Both the position numbers and the translations under genes were made by a program. Of a DNA stretch of 64,000 nt, positions 11,421 to 23,871 are shown piece by piece. The stretch's first letter is position 1. Each line of letters opens with the position of its first letter. The notes below the pieces were generated by a model that saw nothing but the letters and a program-made list of their open reading frames with translations, was not told the origin of the DNA and did no database searches. Source of the DNA: Acorus gramineus (lineage: Eukaryota > Streptophyta > Magnoliopsida > Acorales > Acoraceae); the NCBI GenBank assembly GCA_030737835.1, contig CM060849.1, positions 682,001-746,000 on the forward strand, read 5' to 3'.

Positions 11421-12335
11421 ATGATGGGAAATACCAACACTTTGCGTCAGGATCTCCAGACGTTGACCAACCTGGTGGCATAGACAATCCAACACCAGAA
11501 TGACATGACGTTACGTCATTTAGGAGAAAACCAGAACCAGCTGGAGCAACTAGTGATGAGGTTCAAGAAAATGGATCCGCCATCATTTCAAGGAGTTGGC
11601 ACTGACCCGATGGCCCCGAAGCATTGGATCACGGAGTTGGAGCAGATCTTCAAATCAATGTAGCTGACTGATAGCCGTCGTATCCTCTTGGCGGCTCATC
11701 AACTATGAGGAACTGCTATCCAATGGTGGACTGTTCGTCAACAATCTTTGACCCGTGGAATTGAACATATCACCTGGGAGGAGTTCGTGGAGATGTTCTA
11801 CAAGAAGTACTTTCCTCCGGCGGAGCGTGATCGCATTGTTCAAGCATTTCGGGACCTTCGTCAAACTCAAGACATGATGGTGGCCTAGTATGAGGAGAAG
11901 TTCCTGGAGTTGTCGGTCTTTGCGCGTCAATACATCCAAGTTGAGAGCAAAAAGTGTCGTCACTTCCAAGAAGGGCTAAGGAGCGACATTCGTCATAGAC
12001 TACGGAACCTCCAAATCCGTGTCTATGAGGAGCTGAAGGATTGTGCACTTGTCACTGAACAGGACTGCCTAGAGTGGAAGAAGGAGAACGAGGCCCGTGC
12101 GAAGAACCGAAATAATCAACGTTTCGTTGGTGGCCAGAGGATGGATAATCGAAAGAGGAACTTTGCTGACGATAATTGCAGACGAGAAGTGCGCGGGAGA
12201 GTCATCTGCTACAACTGTCGGGAGCCGGGACACAAGTCTAATGAATGTCCCCAGAAGCGAAGAGACAATCGTGCATGCTACAATTGTGGGAAGCTGGGAC
12301 ATCGTCAGGTCGACTGCACTGAACCGAGGAAGGCG
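11421..12335 (+). pseudogene. gag of the Tekay element, interrupted by four stop codons
   Basis: The frame from the ATG at 11421 encodes a capsid-like retrotransposon gag followed by two CCHC zinc knuckles: CYNCREPGHKSNEC around 12209-12250 and CYNCGKLGHRQVDC around 12277-12318. In-frame stops stand at 11481 (TAG), 11661 (TAG), 11706 (TGA) and 11886 (TAG), so no full-length capsid can be made. The intact piece from 11910 keeps both knuckles. The frame runs directly into the inserted solo LTR at 12336 and resumes in phase at 15757. Confidence 0.88.
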
Positions 12336-15300
12336 TGTCACGCCCCAGGGCGGTCGTCCCCAAGACGTGGCAATATATAAAGTATCAGCTATCAATTACA
12401 AGAGGTCAACAATGACTCCAATAAATAACACACAAAGCTGGTAAAACAATGATAACTGATAGATCAACCAAAAAATGCGGAAGTATAAAAATATCAATAA
12501 GTCTGTAAACTAAAAATATCATTATATACTCGAATACACAATCAATGTTCTGTGAGAGCCAAGTCTAGTCCAAATAAAATACAACTTGTGCCACATGCAC
12601 GATTTACAATACATAAAATGACTCTAGGACTGCTGGCAGCTTTGCACCCGCCACTCGCTTGACAGAATGCTCCACGCACATAAGACCACGCAACAGGAAA
12701 GCTCCAGCTCCACGCCCAACACTGCACCTGAAAAGAAATAGTATGCGATGGGTGAGCTACAAGCTCAGTCAGTGACTGGAAACCAATGACCACTACAACA
12801 GTTTAATGTTAAGGCAATTTCCTTTCAAGGAAAACATGGGTGGAAACCCAATGGATAACAAGGTCACGTGGCGGCGCGACCAACCTCACCCTCACCCTCA
12901 CTCCCGGAGGGAGACTCTTGGGACTCTTGGGGAGAGACCATACCGTTGGTCGAAGAGACGCGGAATTACTGGTCTACACAACACTACTGGATCATCTACA
13001 TCGAGATAACTGCCCAACGATGTCTCTGAACATCGATACGTAACCGGACCCAACAACTATGGGAACGGACGAAAAACGAATGGGTCACGTGGCGACGTGA
13101 CTTCACCTCATCCTCACCCTCACCCTCACCCCTAAGGGTGACACAGGACTGTTGGAAGAAAACCTTTTGTTCTACACCCTTCGTCATCCGATAGCCCTCT
13201 CCTGAGTAGCCTCTACTTGGTATACTCCCATGATCAGTACATCTGCCGAACGCATCGGTAGTATCTACAGATGGGAGCTCTCTGTCAGGACAGCTTTAAC
13301 GTCGGGTAGCTTCAACGCGGATCCGAAGAAGGGGAGAACGATTCCACGCTCACAAAATCATCCGGTAGCCCTCTCCCGCGTAGCCTCTACCTGTCAGCCT
13401 TCCACGATCGGTACATTAGCCAGATGCGCATCAGTAGCACCTACAAGTGGTGGCACCCAAACAGGACAGCTTCGACGCTGGGGTGTTCGACGCACGACGA
13501 TGTCCGGAGGAAGCACCCCACGTTCGCAAAGCGAACCCTATGGGAAAGTCAATTAAGCTCGATAATCACATATCGATGATATCGAATACTCTTGTACTCT
13601 CACACGGGTGCGTCGCTCGGACACAAGGGGTTATCTCTGCTCTCACGCAGAAATAAGCCCAAGGCACATAACCCAGCTGGCGGTTCATACACAAGCCTAG
13701 CACGGGTAGGCCTAGCTTAATGCCATAACTACCAGCTTAACAAAACCGATAAGATAATGAATTCTCCTGAATTCTAAACGAGTGCATCACTCGGATGCAC
13801 GGGGGCGATTACATCGCTAGCGCTCTAACTAATAAGGTACAACCCGACAACGGGTCATACCCACGCCTATTTCAGATAGGCCTAATCAGTTTTAACATGC
13901 GCATATATATCCATGAGAATTACATCTTAGTTATGTACATGAACTACATGCACGATAACATATCAAATAATTATAGGGATACTCCCTAACATGGATAAAC
14001 AATATATATACCATGCATGGGCTAAATAATATGCATACAAGCCTACAAGCATACCTCATGTAAGCATACAAGCATTGAAGCATACAAGCATACCTCATAC
14101 AAGCATACTAGCATTCAAGCATATACCCTAAAATGCGTTGGATAACACCAACTTAAAAGGGAAGGGTCAAGCGCGATCTCGTGCACTTACAAGTGCATGC
14201 CAATAATCCTGAACGAACCTGAGTCGAGTAGGAAATCGCATCTACTTACTCAGTTCCCGCAAAGAGGGAGGGCGAGAGAGAGGGAAAGTCTCATCCTCTT
14301 TGGAAGCTGGTCATAGCTTTGCCCCAACAAGATGGGTGCAACAACCATACCACGTCCTCCAGTCTTATGACCAGGGAATATTAAGTATGCACCCGGTTAT
14401 TAACCCAGGTTTAATCATGCTAGATATTACTAACATAGGGAGGTAGTACTATAAATAGAGACTACCTAAGGCATGCATATTCTATACATTCATATTAACA
14501 CACATCACGCATGCCCATGCACGAAGGGCGCATGCAAACATAATAATTCACACATGAATATGATACATAGGCAAGTATATGGTAGAAATATAGGGTTCTA
14601 CACAATATACAAGCTATACTAACCTAGCATGTAAATGCCTAGCATATTATGGGTTAGACATGACCATACTACTTATCTAAATAAGTAGTATAGTCAGGGT
14701 GCCCAATGAATGTGCGACACACGACTACATGCATCCAACGCTTCCTGAAGGGTTTGATCGAACCACTCACTGATACCCGGATCGCCGTGCGTCCGGTCTA
14801 CGAGATCTGCAAAACACAACCAACGATCCACAATTAAAATATGGAACCTTCAAACATACATATAAGCCTACTTCATGAAGACCCTAACTCATGATACTTC
14901 CATATTATCACACAAGACATGCAAACAACTCCTTGACACACAATCGAGCAAAACTGCCAAACCTGCTGCAACTAGCCCTACTATTTGATCTCCACAGCAC
15001 CAAATACACATCCAAAATTTATGAAATAAATCATACACATTCTATGATCTACTGGGATCATAATCCATGACGACATTAGAACCTAATTTTGCCTCTACAA
15101 GCCCAAAATAAATTATTTCCAAAAGCAGGTCAATTCCTACTAGAATCTGGACAGGCCATGCAAAACAGTTTCTAACTTACACCACAGATATCATAATGAC
15201 CCCAAATTTCATATATAACTACTAGACACATAGATGATCATATCATATGAAGACATAATCCTAAAAATGTGTCTCTAAATACTAGATTCACTGAGATCTT

Positions 15301-15751
15301 TAAACAACAGAGAGCTGCCTTACCAAAACAGGGGGAGGGAAATGGGGAGATGCGGGGTTCTCGACACACCCACGACTACCTCAACCACCACCACTACTAC
15401 AACCACCTCATCAGCATCTCCTCAAGCCCTTCATTGCAGAAAACAGGGGTGCAAAGGGGGGCATGAGAAGGGGATAGAGAGAAGAGAAACCAGATCCCCA
15501 AAAATATCTCATACTATTCGACCAACCAAACCAGGAACTCTCAAAACCCGGATACAGTTTGAAACTGTATATTTTTTAAAACGTTACCGGAATTCGATGA
15601 AATTTAGGGGTAGTACAAAACGGTACCAGGACCCATAATATGTAGTTAGATTTTCAATCAGAGTACTCCAACTCCCGTAGGTGGCTAAAAGCTAAAATTT
15701 TAACAACTCCAGTTGAAAAAAAATAAGGCTCAACATGACACAGGCATAACA
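12336..15751 (-). mobile_element. Solo LTR of the large family, copy A (3416 bp), nested in gag-pol
   Basis: The + strand begins TGTCACGCCCCAGGGCGG and ends CAGGCATAACA. The flanks are AGGCG (12331-12335) and TGGCG (15752-15756), a 5-bp duplication with one mismatch. Removing the insert and one duplication restores the host gag-pol phase, which proves insertion after the Tekay element had formed. The sense strand is judged to be minus because that end reads GGGCGTGACA, like the GGGCGTTACA end of the Tekay LTR. No internal retrotransposon genes are present. Its intron-like segment (14807-15323) is not GC-rich, unlike most other copies. Confidence 0.88.
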
Positions 15752-17878
15752 TGGCGCAAGGCGCGCCAAGACAGCAAAACGCTGGTGGCCTAGGAGCTTC
15801 GAGTTCTCGTGGTCAGCAGCAGCCGCGTGGACAAGTTCATGCTCTGTCAGTGGGAGATGTTCGCGCGACTGACGAAGTTGTTCAAGGTACCATTTCTGTC
15901 ACTGGTTATGATGCATTCGTATTATTCGATTCTGGAGCTTCGCACTCTTTTGTGTCTTCAGAATTTGTAAATTGTGCAAGTCTGGTGTCGAGTCCTCTTG
16001 AGAAACATTTTATTGTTACGACTCCTACTGGTGAATTAGTTGCCATTCGATCAATCTATCGAGGGTGCATGGTTCAAATAGAAGACCAATGTTTGGTGGC
16101 GAACCTCTTGCTTTTGGAGATTCAAAAGTTCGATGTCATCCTTGGCATGGATTGGCTCTCTACCTATCATGCTAACGTGGACTGCTTTTCGAAGACCGTG
16201 TCATTCAAGATTCTGGGATTGCGGACTTTACGCTTTGTCGGCATAGGGGGTGTAGGACCATTGGGTCTTATCTCCGCATTTCAAGCACATCATCTACTGG
16301 AGAGCGGTTGCATGGGGTACATAGCATGCATTCTGGACACTAAGGCTGAAAAGGCAAGTATTGAAGGGACGTCGGTAGTCGCAGAATTTCCAAAAGTTTT
16401 TCCAGATGACCTACCGGGATTGTCACCCGATCGTGAAATTGAATTTTCTATCGATCTAATCCCTGGTACTGAACTGATATCAAAAGCTCCTTATCGTATG
16501 GCACTAACAGAACTAGCAGAGTTGAAAGCTCAGTTTGAGGAACTGTTGGAGAAAGGATTTGCACGACCGAGTGTGTCCCCTTGGGGCGCGTCGGTGTTGT
16601 TTGTTAGAAAGAAGGACTGTTCATTACGACTATGCATTGACTACCGTCAGCTGAATCGAAAGACGATCAAGAACCAGTATCCTCTCCCAAGGATAGACAA
16701 CTTGTTCGATCAACTTCGAGGAGCTACGGTCTTCTCCAAGATCGATCTAAGGTCGAGCTATTATTTAGTTGAAGATCAAGAAGGAGGACATCCCGAAGAC
16801 GGATTTCCGCACTCGTCATGGGCATTATGAATTTCTGGTCATGCCATTTGGTTTAACAAATGCCCCTGCAGCATTCATGGACATGAGGAATTGGATCTTC
16901 AAGCCTTTCCTTGACAAGTTTGTTGTTGTCTTCATCGATGACATTCTGATATACTCAAAGAACAAGAAAGAACATACTAAACATCTTCGCTTGGTGCTTC
17001 AGAAGCTGAAGGAGCATCAACTCTATGCGAAGTTTAGCAAGTGCGAGTTCTGGTTGAAGAACGTGATGTTTCTTGGTCATGTTATCTCTGAGACCGGAAT
17101 TTCTGTCGATCCCTCGAAGATCAAGGCCGTAATGGAGTGGAAGCAACTGATGAATGCTACGGAGATTCGAAGTTTTCTAGGCTTAGCGGGTTACTATCAC
17201 AGGTTCGTTCAGGATTTCTTGAAGATTGTAGTTCTGTTGAGCCGTCTAACTTAGAAGAATGCCAAGTATGTCTGGTCGGAGCAGTGTGAGAAAAGTTTTC
17301 AAGAGCTGAAGCAGAGACTTACGTCTGCTCCTATTTTGACCATTCCATCTGGTCCTGGTGGTTACGTGGTGTATTGCGATGCTTCAAATCAAGGTTTGGG
17401 TTGTGTACTGATGCAAAACAGAAAAGTAGTTGCATACGCATCTCGTCAGCTGAAAGTGCATGAAGTAAATTATCCCACTCATGACTTGGAGTTGGCGGCG
17501 GTGATCTTCGCGCTGAAGATTTGGAGGCATTACCTTTATGGTGAAGAGTTCAAGGTCTTCACAGACCACAAGAGCCTGACGTATCTTCAGTCTCAGCCAG
17601 AATTGAATAATCGTCAAAGGCGATGGGTCGAATTTCTGAAGGACTACGACTGCAAAATCCAGTATCACCCCAGCAAGGCTAATGTGGTTGCGGATGCTCT
17701 AAGTCGTCAACCTTTGGGGGTTTTGTCACACTTGATGGTTGGCCAGTGGAAACTTTTGAGTGAAGCTACCAATCTCTTCAGTGTGATACGTCCATCAAAG
17801 AAAGGTTTTATTGCGCAGCTTGTTGTTAAGCCAGATCTCAATGACGAGATAAAGATGGCACAAATGGTGGATGAATAG
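15752..17878 (+). pseudogene. pol of the Tekay element, first part: protease, reverse transcriptase, RNase H
   Basis: The aspartic protease motif [10 protein letters not shown] lies at about 15927-15956, and the RT region follows with [11 protein letters not shown] and [11 protein letters not shown] (about 16926-16958). The RNase H region carries CDASNQGLG and TDHKSLTYL. The frame breaks near 16761-16770, where an extra base accompanies a TAG; downstream coding continues in the next frame. Further in-frame stops lie at 17252 and 17876. The domains are in normal chromovirus order. This is a dead polyprotein segment. Confidence 0.9.
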
Positions 17879-19309
17879 CTAAAGAAGATTTCATCTGATA
17901 AGGGACAAGGGTTGAGGCCGGACTTCGCCATTCGGGCGGATGGAGTCCTTTGTTATCGCGGCCGTATTTGTGTCCCTGCGGATGCTGAATTGAAAAGGAA
18001 GATCCTTGATGAAGCACATAGGTCTCGGTACACCGTACACCCTAGAGGTACGAAGATGTATCAGAATCTTAAATTAAACTATTGGTGGAATGGTATGAAG
18101 GGGGACATTGCGGAGTTTGTGTCGAAGTGCTTGGTGTGTCAAAAGGTTAAGGCAGAACATCGACGTCTTGCTGGAAAACTACAACCATTGGAAATCCGGG
18201 AGTGGAAGTGGGAGCACGTCACCATGGACTTTGTGACTGGCCTGCCAAAGTCAAAGAAAGGGCATGACGCTGTTTGGGTAGTAGTGGACCGATTGACGAA
18301 GTCTGCACATTTTTTGGTGACGCGCGTAAATGATTCACTGGAAACATTTGCGAAGTTATATGTTCGAGAGATTATTCGTCTCCATGGAACACCAGTTAGT
18401 ATTGTTTCGGACCGAGATTCGCGTTTCATCTCGCGTTTCTGGAATGCTCTCCAAACGGCATTGGGGACAAGGCTAAATTTCAGCACAGCATTTCACCCTC
18501 AATCGGATGGACAGTGTGAAAGGACGATTCAGATTTTGGAAGATATGTTGAGGGCTTGTGTGATTGACTTCGATGAAAGTTGGGAAGATCATTTAGCCTT
18601 GGCCGAGTTTGCATACAATAATAGTTTCCAAGTGAGCATTCAAATGTCACCATTCGAAGCATTGTATGGAAGGAGTTGTTGCACACCTCTATGCTAGGAT
18701 GAGGTTGGCGAGAGAAGTTTAGTCGGGCCAGAGTTAGTCCAAGATACTTTCGACAAGGTTAAATTAGTTCGTAATCGGCTTCGAACAGCACAGAGTAGGC
18801 AGAAAAGCTACGTCGACAATCGAAGGCAAGAGCTTGAGTTCACACTGGGAGATCATGTGTTTTTGAAAGTATCCCCATCCAAGGGTGTGAATCGATTCGG
18901 ACAACAGGGAAAGTTGAATCCGCATTTCATCGGACCGTTCGAAGTTTTTGAGAAGGTTGGACCAGTGGCTTATCGTTTGGCATTACCGCCACAGTTGGAT
19001 CGTGTGCACAATGTATTTCACGTATCAATGCTAAGGAAATACGTGCATGACCCTTCGCACGTCATCGAACCAGACTTGGTCCAAATACAAGAAGACCTAT
19101 CTATTGTCGAGCAGCCGATGAAGATCTTAGATCAAAAGGAGCAAGTCTTGCGCAACAAGACCATTCCGTTGGTCAAAGTACAATGGCAGTACCATCCTGG
19201 AGTATCTGAGATGACTTGGGAAACCCGAAGAAGAGATGCGAGAGATGTATCCGGCATTGTTTGCATCTTCCTCAGGTATGCTTTGAATTTAGGGACTAAA
19301 TTCTTTTAA
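17879..19309 (+). pseudogene. pol of the Tekay element, second part: integrase and chromodomain-like tail
   Basis: An HHCC zinc-binding region (H at about 18018, CLVCQKVK at about 18130-18153) precedes the integrase core with VTMDFVTG, VSDRDSRFIS and HPQSDGQCERTIQ holding the D, D and E positions. A stop at 18695 splits the core from a GPF/Y-type module (NPHFIGPFEVFEKVGPVAYR) and a C-terminal chromodomain-like segment (PMKILDQKEQVLRNK). The chromodomain tail places the element among chromoviruses, which often target heterochromatin. The frame ends at 19307-19309. Confidence 0.9.
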
Positions 19310-19320
19310 GGGGGAAATGA
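19301..19320 (+). promoter_or_regulatory. Polypurine tract region
   Basis: A purine-rich stretch, AAGGGGGAAATGA, immediately precedes the TGTGG start of the 3' LTR. This is the expected position of the plus-strand primer. Confidence 0.75.
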
Positions 19321-20775
19321 TGTGGCGACTCTGAATTTTAGGCCGTGATTAACCTGCTTCTATGGTATGATTAGTATTCCAAATTTCTAATGATTTGTCA
19401 TGGTTAGATTCCTCGTTTTGTTGGCTTTCCAATGCTTTTTACGGATCGTAAATCAGATGCGTGTAGATCAAGTTATGGACCAAAAAGTAACAGGGTGTCA
19501 GGCAGTGTCTGATGGATCTTATAGATGCCGTCGGGCACATAGGCGACGGATCAGGGAGAGCCGTCAGAAGCTTGGGCGACGGATGCTATAGGAACCATCG
19601 ATCTGGAAAATCATATTTTTTAAAATATGTTCCGTTTTTGGAAGGAAAAGGTGCATTAATCAGGATTAATGCAAATTATTGGAGTCGTAATTGTCTCCTC
19701 ACGTGTATGAGAGGCTTATAAACCTCTTTTTCTCTTTCATTGCCTTGAAACGCTAAAAATTCCAAACCCTAAAAGATCTTCTTCTTCTTGTTTTCGGCAC
19801 CATTGTTGAGGAGCTCGGGAAGGGGTTCGAATAGAGGGTTCTTGTGAGTATTATCCTCTGTTTATGAAGAGTTTTTTTTGTTTATAATGATTCCCTTTAG
19901 ATGTTCTTTCAATATGATCTCATTTTCAAGGTTTTCCTAGCAAAGAGGATAGTTTTCTTCTTGTTTCTTAGGTGTTTTCGCACGATTTTGAATTGCTATA
20001 TTTTAACAATGATATAATGATGATTTTATGATGTTTTTGTAAGTCTTTCATGTAAAAATTATCCGTCTACGTGACATCATCTGCATGACGACCGGTATGC
20101 GTGACCCAGTCCAGTGGGACCTTGTCTGCGTGACGACCGGTCTGTGTGACCAAGCTCTAGATGGAGCATCTTTTGGCTGCGTGCCATACGGGCATGCGTG
20201 TCCGTTGCATCATACGCATCATGTAGTTAGTATGAGATTGTGGCTATTCTTTTAAAGAGATGCATAATGTTTTATTGTTACACTTGTGACAATTATATGT
20301 ATATGTTTATAATCTGTTAGTTTGGATTTTTGGGACTATTTTATTATTATTGTTATTATTATTATTGGGACGCTATAGGTCCATTCACTGAGCGTGTGGT
20401 AGCTCACCCCTCTTTTCCCAACCTTTCAGGGTAGGTGTTGGTTATCGTTGTTCGTGGAGGGGCGTTGGCAATCTAGTTCGCGTTTTACCTTCGTTGCATC
20501 GTAGGTGTTGAATAAGCCTTCTTCTTGGCATGTAGTAGACGTCCTTAGCCTTATCAACAAAAACCGGAGAAATTATTATTAGTATTAAATAAAGAACTCG
20601 TGTGTATTCGTTCAAACTTAAGAATGAATTATTGAGATCCTGTGGTTGGTTTTGTTTTAAATCCTGAGAGTATTTTATGTGTTTATTTATATTATCCGAT
20701 ATATTGTGCATTGTGCTGCAGTAACGCACTGTATCGCATGCCTTAATTAAGGATAATGGGTATGGGGGCGTTACA
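19321..20775 (+). repeat. 3' LTR of the Tekay element (1455 bp, internally deleted)
   Basis: It starts TGTGGCGACTC and ends GGCGTTACA, followed by the GATTC duplication. It aligns with the 5' LTR over both ends but lacks about 1.1 kb. The junction lies near 20056-20075, where TGTAAAAAT runs straight into the CTGCGTGACGACC-type repeat. The lost part includes the palindromic repeats and the second splice-donor-like site. The first donor-like site (CTT|GTGAGT, 19854) remains. Confidence 0.93.
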
Positions 20776-20780
20776 GATTC

Positions 20781-20892
20781 TCTCTTCCTCCCCTGTTAAC
20801 TGCCCAAAAAACAAATCTACCCCCTATATCACCTTTCGGCATTCCCTTCACCGGCACCGGCACCGGCATCCCCTCACGGCACTCGCATCCCC
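20781..20892. other. CT-rich host sequence between two retroelement insertions
   Basis: About 110 bp of CT-rich sequence with CACCGG repeats, resembling a 5' leader or core promoter. It continues on the far side of the next solo LTR at 23872. Bases 20888-20892 are TCCCC, the left duplication of copy B. Confidence 0.45.
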
Positions 20893-23866
20893 TGTCACGC
20901 CCTAGGGCGGCCGTCCCCGGGACGCGGCAAGTGTATATATGATATCAGTAACAAGAGTTCAATAATATACCACAAACAACAACTAAAATGACAACATAGG
21001 TAAACACAGGGCTGACATAATATATACACCAAATGCGGAAGCTAAAAGACTGAGTCTGTAGTCAAAACATACTACAGACTCGATACATAATCATAAGTCC
21101 TGTGAGAGCCAACATGCCCATATATACACAAATAAAATCCCAAACATAATCCAACTAAGTGCCCAAGCACAGAACATATACGTACAACAGAAAGAAGGGT
21201 GCTGATGGCCTCAAAACTCGTGGGACGCGGCGCTACCCTCTGCCGGTGTAGTCGCTCGGGAAGCTCCTCCCTCAGAGATCACTGAAAAGACAATATGCGA
21301 GGGGTGAGCCACACGCTCAGTGAATAGCACAACCCATGCATACAGTTCATATTAACCACATTTAAGCAATTCATAAGCCACAAGTGGCATAGTATCACAA
21401 TCCGGGGGTTCGTTCATCGCCGAACCCCATACCCTCACCCTCACCCTCACCCTCCACAGGTGACCTAGGATATTGGGACTTAGTGGGTAGATAATCATCC
21501 ATTCATAATCCTGTGGGTCGTCGCATCGCCGGCCCACCATACCCTCACCCTCACCTCTCAACAGGTGACCTAGGCTCTTGGGACTGACTAGGCTGTTGGT
21601 TACCCTTGGTCCACCGATAGTCTCTCCTCACTCCGTGGTTGTTTGGCCACTCCCATGTTCAGCACAGTCCTTCACCAAATCAGGAGGCGCCTACTAGTGG
21701 GAGCCCCTGCACGGGACAACCTGTCTAACGCCGAGGTAGTCTCTACACGGATCCGACGAGGGGAACAGAACAGCCTATCCATCGCATATGATCCACTCGG
21801 ATCCGCTGACAGCACATCTCTACGACTCTAATGTCTCGAATTCCTCAGAATTCCACCAGCGCGCATAACCAGGATGCGGGGAAATAAATACGACATAAAG
21901 GGGAAAAATAGAGACCTTGGGAGGGTAACCTGAGGTCCCGATGTAGGACATCCGACAACCAAACGAGGAACACGGAGTACCCTAACCCGGGTCTCAGTGT
22001 TAACCTCGCAAGGCCCCCTTTATATTCCCTAAACATGCTATCATTTAATACAGTTTGCATTTAATTAAATAAACCAAACTAATAGGACGCATGCACAGGT
22101 CGGGCTTTCCTAGCATGATAGCGTGGTGGCAGGATGCACGGCTTATGCACAAACCTAAGGGTGCAAGTCCCTATCACAAAAATCTAGGGTGGCATGCAAT
22201 TCTACACACACATCATGCATACATGGATTACATCAAAGCAGTTAATACTAACTATAAGCCCCAGGGGAGGACGGTACACGCCCAAAGCATGTAGCGCCTC
22301 CCACGCTGGGTTGGGTTATCCCACTCACCGGAAATCGGGTCGACGCGCGACCGTCCGTCGGGATCTGCAAGACAAGTTATTAACTGGTTAGAATAAATCC
22401 ACAACTATCCAATAATACACAATAAATACCCAAAACCCACAACAAACACCCAACACCCTCGGCAACCACCCGTACGGCCACCCGACCGCACGGGTGCACC
22501 GCCGCACTTCATCCCGCGCACCCCGCGCACCGCCGGACCCTCTGCCCGCCGCTTGGACACGCCACCGCACCACCCCGGGGCTCCGCGCGTCCCCTGCGCC
22601 CAGCCGCAGCAGTCCGCGCGCGCCCCGAACACCTCGCGCCGGCCCGCGAGCACCCCGCACGCCATCGCGTGCAGCTCCTCACCCCGCGCGCACCCCGCGC
22701 GCACCTCCGCCGCTCCGCCGCACCTCGCGCGCACCACTGCCACCTCGCCGCGCTCCCCGCGCGCACTCTGCACACCCGCACGCACTGCCTAGCACCTCGG
22801 CCACCACCTCGCGCACGCCTAGCACCTCGGCACCACCTCGCGCACGCCTAGCACACGGCACCACCTGGCGCACGCCTAGCACACGGCACCACCTCGCGCA
22901 CGCCGCCTGTGCTGCCTGAGGCCCCCAGCCCGAGCACGCCAGCACTGCCAGCCCGTCCCGCGCGCCCAGCACGACCAGCACTGCCAGCCCCAGACCCGCG
23001 CACACCCGCGCACATGCCGCGCGCACGCACGCCCCGCGCGCACGCGCGCATCCCCGCACGCGCCCAGCCTACGCGCTGCCTGGGCCGCTGCCGCCGCTGC
23101 CTGCTGCCCGGGACAATGGCCCTGCCTGCCGAGCACCTCCAACCACCCCTCCCACGGCCGCCGACCACCTCCGACCACCCTCCGACGACCCCCACTGCCG
23201 CCGACCACCTCCCAAACACAAAACCCCCCCCTAGCAATCATCTAAACAAGAAAGAAGAGGGAAAGAAGGCTTACCGAGGGGAGGAAGAGGCGTCCGGTGG
23301 CTCTCCACGCGCCAAAACCTTTCCCAAAAGCCTTCTCACGCCCCGATCTACCTTGGCCTTCAAAACGGGCCAAATCAGAGGACAAAGAGGGGAGGTCGGG
23401 GAGGCTAGGATCGCCGGAAACGGGATTTGAAGACACCGGTGTGTAGATCGGGACCCGATCTACACTTCCCGTGCTTTAGGTTTTTGGTTTTGATGGGTGT
23501 AGGGGCCTCAAACGGAAGAAAAACGGAGGAGAGGAGAGAGAGAGAGAGCAAGTCGTAGGGATGATGAATAGTGATTAGATATTTTTGATTCCTTTTATAT
23601 AGTGCGCGACTTAAAAACCCGGATACGCCTCAGAACTGCGAAATTTTTGCAAACGATGCCGGAATTCGATGAAATTTTCACGAGTGGCTTAAAATGGCAC
23701 CAGGACACATAATATGCAGTTAGATTTTCAATCGGAGTCCTCTAACTCGGACGATAGCTAACAGTCCAAAATTATGCGGTTCCGATCGAAAAACACTAAA
23801 AATTTTAAAACTGCCAAAAATGCTCCAATGGTTGCCAATAGGCCAAAAAGTGACACATATATAACA
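20893..23866 (-). mobile_element. Solo LTR of the large family, copy B (2974 bp)
   Basis: The + strand begins TGTCACGCCCTAGGGCGG and ends ACACATATATAACA, with an exact 5-bp duplication TCCCC at 20888-20892 and 23867-23871. The sense strand is judged minus. From the sense end inwards it carries a donor-like site at 23273-23274, a GC-rich segment (22440-23180, up to alternating C/G), an acceptor at 22365-22366, a 36-nt mini-exon (22329-22364) and a second donor. The open frames of the GC-rich part are compositional artefacts. No internal genes are present. Confidence 0.92.
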
Positions 23867-23871
23867 TCCCC

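Larger units (their letters stand above)
8764..20775 (+). mobile_element. Ty3/gypsy chromovirus (Tekay/Del-type), decayed, containing a nested solo LTR
   Basis: A complete element layout: 5' LTR 8764-11299, a tRNA-Met-type primer site just inside it, gag from 11421, pol (protease, RT, RNase H, integrase, chromodomain-like tail) 15752 to about 19309, a purine-rich tract, and 3' LTR 19321-20775. The GATTC target duplication at 8759-8763 and 20776-20780 fixes both borders. A type-II chromodomain-like tail and long LTRs point to the Tekay/Del lineage. A separate 3416-bp LTR (12336-15751) is inserted between gag and pol. Stop codons in gag and pol and one frameshift indicate a dead copy. Confidence 0.93.

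Noticed and set aside
22405-23430. Several long overlapping open frames on both strands rich in Ala, Arg, Pro and Gly
   Set aside because: They fall in the GC-rich segment of solo LTR B (similar sets occur in C, E, F and G). All six frames are open because stop codons are AT-rich; the predicted peptides are low-complexity and differ between copies.
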